DNA of 6,938 nt from Melioribacter sp. (lineage in GTDB: Bacteria > Bacteroidota > Ignavibacteria > Ignavibacteriales > Melioribacteraceae), in assembly GCA_016841125.1 (NCBI GenBank), contig JAENZU010000184.1, positions 1-6,938 on the forward strand, read 5' to 3'. The translations under genes and the position numbers were made by a program. The notes under the pieces were generated by a model. That model ran no database searches, was not told the DNA's origin, and worked only from the letters and a program-made list of their open reading frames with translations. Shown here one piece after another: positions 5,568 to 6,938 of the stretch. Each line of letters starts with the position of its first letter. Positions within the stretch are counted from its first letter, which is position 1.

Positions 5568-5756
5568 ATGAAAAATAGTAATTCTGAAAAAATCATCTAC
5601 CAACTCACCGTTGAAGATATTCAAAATGTAGCAGTGCAAGAGTTGAATAGAGAACTCACTACGAAGCAAATTGAGAGTATAATCGATAAAGTTGCTGAAA
5701 ACATTAACTGGTATGATGCAATCAGCAATGCTATTTTGTTAAATATTAAAGAATAA
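5568..5756 (+). CDS. Small protein of the same EDIQ-type family, cassette gene 4
   Basis: 62 residues, starting 13 nt after the nuclease stop, so very probably in the same transcript. The order is a likely beta-strand (KIIYQLT), helix (VEDIQNVAVQELNRELT), helix (TKQIESIIDKVAENI), then WYDAISNAILLNI. It aligns with the product of 4338-4529 through Y-x-[IL]-T-x-EDIQ, an Ala three positions later, and RE-[IL]-[ST]. Short proteins with this EDIQ, RELT and WY pattern are, as I recall, widespread and uncharacterised. No catalytic motif or membrane segment is visible. No Shine-Dalgarno site is seen. I call the function unknown. Confidence 0.75.
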   Translation: MKNSNSEKIIYQLTVEDIQNVAVQELNRELTTKQIESIIDKVAENINWYDAISNAILLNIKE

Positions 5757-5757
5757 A

Positions 5758-5776
5758 TTTCCTCAACTTTCCTCAA
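5758..5776. repeat. Short direct repeats TTTCCTCAA, right edge of the cassette
   Basis: Two TTTCCTCAA copies separated by one base, beginning right after the stop of the second small gene. They match the copy at 4165-4173 before the cassette promoter. Confidence 0.3.
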
Positions 5777-5793
5777 ATTTAGCAATTCCACAA

Positions 5794-5823
5794 AAATTTT
5801 TAAATCTCATTTATTAAAAATTT
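5794..5823. repeat. AT-only inverted repeat between cassette and lexA
   Basis: AAATTTTTAA (5794-5803) and its exact complement TTAAAAATTT (5814-5823) flank a 10-nt loop. With no G or C and no following T-run it is a poor terminator. It could be a weak bidirectional terminator for the cassette, an operator for lexA, or chance in AT-rich sequence. Confidence 0.3.
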
Positions 5824-5834
5824 CATTCTAAAAA

Positions 5835-5876
5835 CTTTGTGTCCTTAATGAATAAACTTTGGGAACTTAGTGGTTA
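5835..5876 (-). repeat. CACAAAG-type repeat, left inverted arm beside lexA
   Basis: Read on the minus strand this is TAACCACTAAGTTCCCAAAG, a 14-nt AT-rich middle, then ACACAAAG. It aligns with the plus-strand copy at 6519-6562 (16 of the first 20 bases, and 8 of 8 at the end). The arm ends just before the lexA ribosome site. Confidence 0.55.
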
Positions 5877-5877
5877 A

Positions 5878-5883
5878 AAGGAG
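5878..5883 (+). promoter_or_regulatory. Shine-Dalgarno site of lexA
   Basis: AAGGAG lies 6 nt before ATG 5890. It fixes the lexA start and is one of the few strong ribosome sites in the window. Confidence 0.8.
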
Positions 5884-5889
5884 TTTCAC

Positions 5890-6510
5890 ATGTCCAAACA
5901 ACTAACTCAAATACAACAGCGTATTTTAGATTTTATAATTGAAATGAAAGTGAAGGGTTTTGTACCTACACTTGCCGAGATAGCAGATAAATTCGGGTAT
6001 AAAAACAGATCGACGGTGCAGCAGCATCTGCAGGCAATTGAGAGAAAAGGGTACATTAAACGCAATCCCAAATTAGCGCGTGGCATTGAGCTTACGATTG
6101 AGGATAAGTTCTTTATTCCTCGTCCGATTCTCGGCGAGGTTGCAGCGGGCAATCCGCTTACAATTTATCCCGATGCGATCGATTCGATTGAACTTCCTAC
6201 AATTGCACGCATGCCTAAAGACTCTTTTCTGCTTAAAGTAAAAGGGGATAGTTTGAAGGATGCGTACATTTTCAGCGGTGATATTGTGATTGTTAATCCG
6301 AATCTTGAACCGAACGACGGGCATTTTGTGGCGGCAATTTTGGATGATGCGGCGGTGGTGAAGAGGTTCTACAAAAAGCCGGACAGGATTGAGCTGCATT
6401 CCGAAAATCCGGAGTATGAGCCGATAATTATCGAAAGTAATTATCCGAGGTTTAAAATTGTGGGAGTGGTAGTGGGCATCTACCGCAGCATGGAAAGGAA
6501 AGTCGGATGA
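5890..6510 (+). CDS. lexA: LexA, SOS-response repressor and self-cleaving peptidase (S24 family)
   Basis: 206 aa, close to the 202 of the Escherichia coli protein. Residues 1-68 form the LexA winged helix-turn-helix (TQIQQRILDFI, GFVPTLAEIADKFGY, STVQQHLQAIERKGYI). The self-cleavage site is A86-G87 in GEVAAGNPL. The catalytic serine is S121 in KGDSLKD and the general-base lysine is K158 in VVKRF, so RecA-stimulated autocleavage should work. The residue after the serine is Leu, where Met is usual (GDSM). It would repress DNA-damage genes, normally including itself, but no familiar LexA box is visible in the 133 bp upstream, and the operator in this phylum may differ. Its base composition is less AT-rich than that of the cassette before it, which fits lexA being a native gene and the cassette an insertion between the tRNAs and lexA. 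Confidence 0.95.
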   Translation: MSKQLTQIQQRILDFIIEMKVKGFVPTLAEIADKFGYKNRSTVQQHLQAIERKGYIKRNPKLARGIELTIEDKFFIPRPILGEVAAGNPLTIYPDAIDSIELPTIARMPKDSFLLKVKGDSLKDAYIFSGDIVIVNPNLEPNDGHFVAAILDDAAVVKRFYKKPDRIELHSENPEYEPIIIESNYPRFKIVGVVVGIYRSMERKVG

Positions 6511-6518
6511 AAAAACGT

Positions 6519-6565
6519 GTAACCACAAAGAGCGCAAAGAAATAATTCAAAAAGTACACAAAGGG
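6519..6565 (+). repeat. CACAAAG-type repeat, right arm, running into the GxxExxY ribosome site
   Basis: GTAACCACAAAGAGCGCAAAG, a 16-nt AT-rich middle, then ACACAAAGGG. It is the inverted partner of the tract at 5835-5876. Its end merges with GGGAG (6563-6567), the ribosome site 6 nt before ATG 6574. I recall similar CAC(A/G)AAG-word repeats scattered in many environmental genomes, often next to GxxExxY genes, but cannot check this here. Confidence 0.55.
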
Positions 6566-6573
6566 AGAATATA

Positions 6574-6938
6574 ATGGATGAGAATCAATTGTCGAATGTA
6601 GTGATCGGGGCAGCAATTAATGTGCATAAAAGTTTAGGACCCGGATTATTAGAATCAGCTTATGAAGAATGCTTGTTTTATGAATTGAATCAGAATGGTT
6701 TATTTGTTGAGAAACAGAAGCCAATGCCGTTAATCTACAAGGAGATAAAATTGGATTGCGGTTATAGAATTGATTTAATGGTAGAAAGAAAATTAATATT
6801 AGAAATAAAATCGGTAGATGCTTTGAATGATGTTCACTTAGCCCAAACTTTAACGTATCTAAAATTAGCGGATTGTAAACTTGGGCTCCTAATAAATTTT
6901 AATGTGAAGTATTTAAAAGATGGAATTAAAAGAGTAAT
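6574..6938 (+). CDS. GxxExxY-family protein (PD-(D/E)XK-like), cut by the window end
   Basis: 121 codons are present with no stop; the family is usually only slightly longer, so little is missing. The naming motif is at G24-LL-E27-SA-Y30 (LGPGLLESAYEE). The core of a PD-(D/E)XK nuclease fold follows: D67 in GYRIDLMV and E77-x-K79 in LILEIKSV, then AQTLTYLKLADCKLGLLINFN, which matches the conserved C-terminal part of the family. The start at 6574 is supported by GGGAG 6 nt upstream. The members have no established function; a nuclease-like role is inferred from the active-site pattern. It lies 63 nt after lexA with a CACAAAG repeat between, and need not be co-regulated with it. Confidence 0.88.
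   Translation, partial: MDENQLSNVVIGAAINVHKSLGPGLLESAYEECLFYELNQNGLFVEKQKPMPLIYKEIKLDCGYRIDLMVERKLILEIKSVDALNDVHLAQTLTYLKLADCKLGLLINFNVKYLKDGIKRV

Noticed and set aside
6073..6537. A 154-codon minus-strand frame, and a shorter one at 5907-6152, opposite lexA
   Set aside because: Both are shadows of lexA, whose product is clearly recognisable on the plus strand.

Overview
The window looks like the chromosome of a low-GC Gram-negative bacterium. A lipoprotein-export ABC transporter (Lol) implies an outer membrane. The AT-rich codons, mostly weak or absent Shine-Dalgarno sites, tRNA genes without encoded CCA and the GxxExxY gene suggest the Bacteroidota/Ignavibacteria neighbourhood. That placement is inference from style, not from a phylogenetic marker.

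Region 1 (6-3152, minus strand) is a compact three-gene operon: two LolC/LolE-family permeases followed by the LolD ATPase. The genes overlap by 1 nt or lie 4 nt apart, and the set is complete. Region 2 (3153-4141, plus strand) is an AT-rich leader, then two decayed tRNA-Pro-like units in a 133-bp tandem repeat, then five tRNAs: Pro(TGG), Arg(TCT), His(GTG), Glu(TTC) and Glu(TTC). A clear intrinsic terminator follows. In each decayed unit the D arm and the anticodon arm have been replaced by GC-rich palindromes.

Region 3 (4142-5756, plus strand) is an AT-rich cassette behind the tRNA cluster. It has a near-consensus extended -10 promoter with a perfect 20-bp palindrome directly after the -10 box. 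It then carries a small protein, a 28-codon stub resembling the start of a type II DNA methyltransferase, an apparently intact HNH endonuclease with a probable winged-helix N-terminus, and a second small protein related to the first. It reads as a restriction-modification system that has lost its methyltransferase but kept its nuclease and two accessory proteins. This is the most interesting part of the window.

Region 4 (5757-6938, plus strand) holds lexA, with its cleavage site and Ser/Lys dyad in place, and a GxxExxY-family gene of the PD-(D/E)XK type cut by the window end. lexA lies between two diverged inverted copies of a CACAAAG-rich sequence, one of which runs into the ribosome binding site of the GxxExxY gene.
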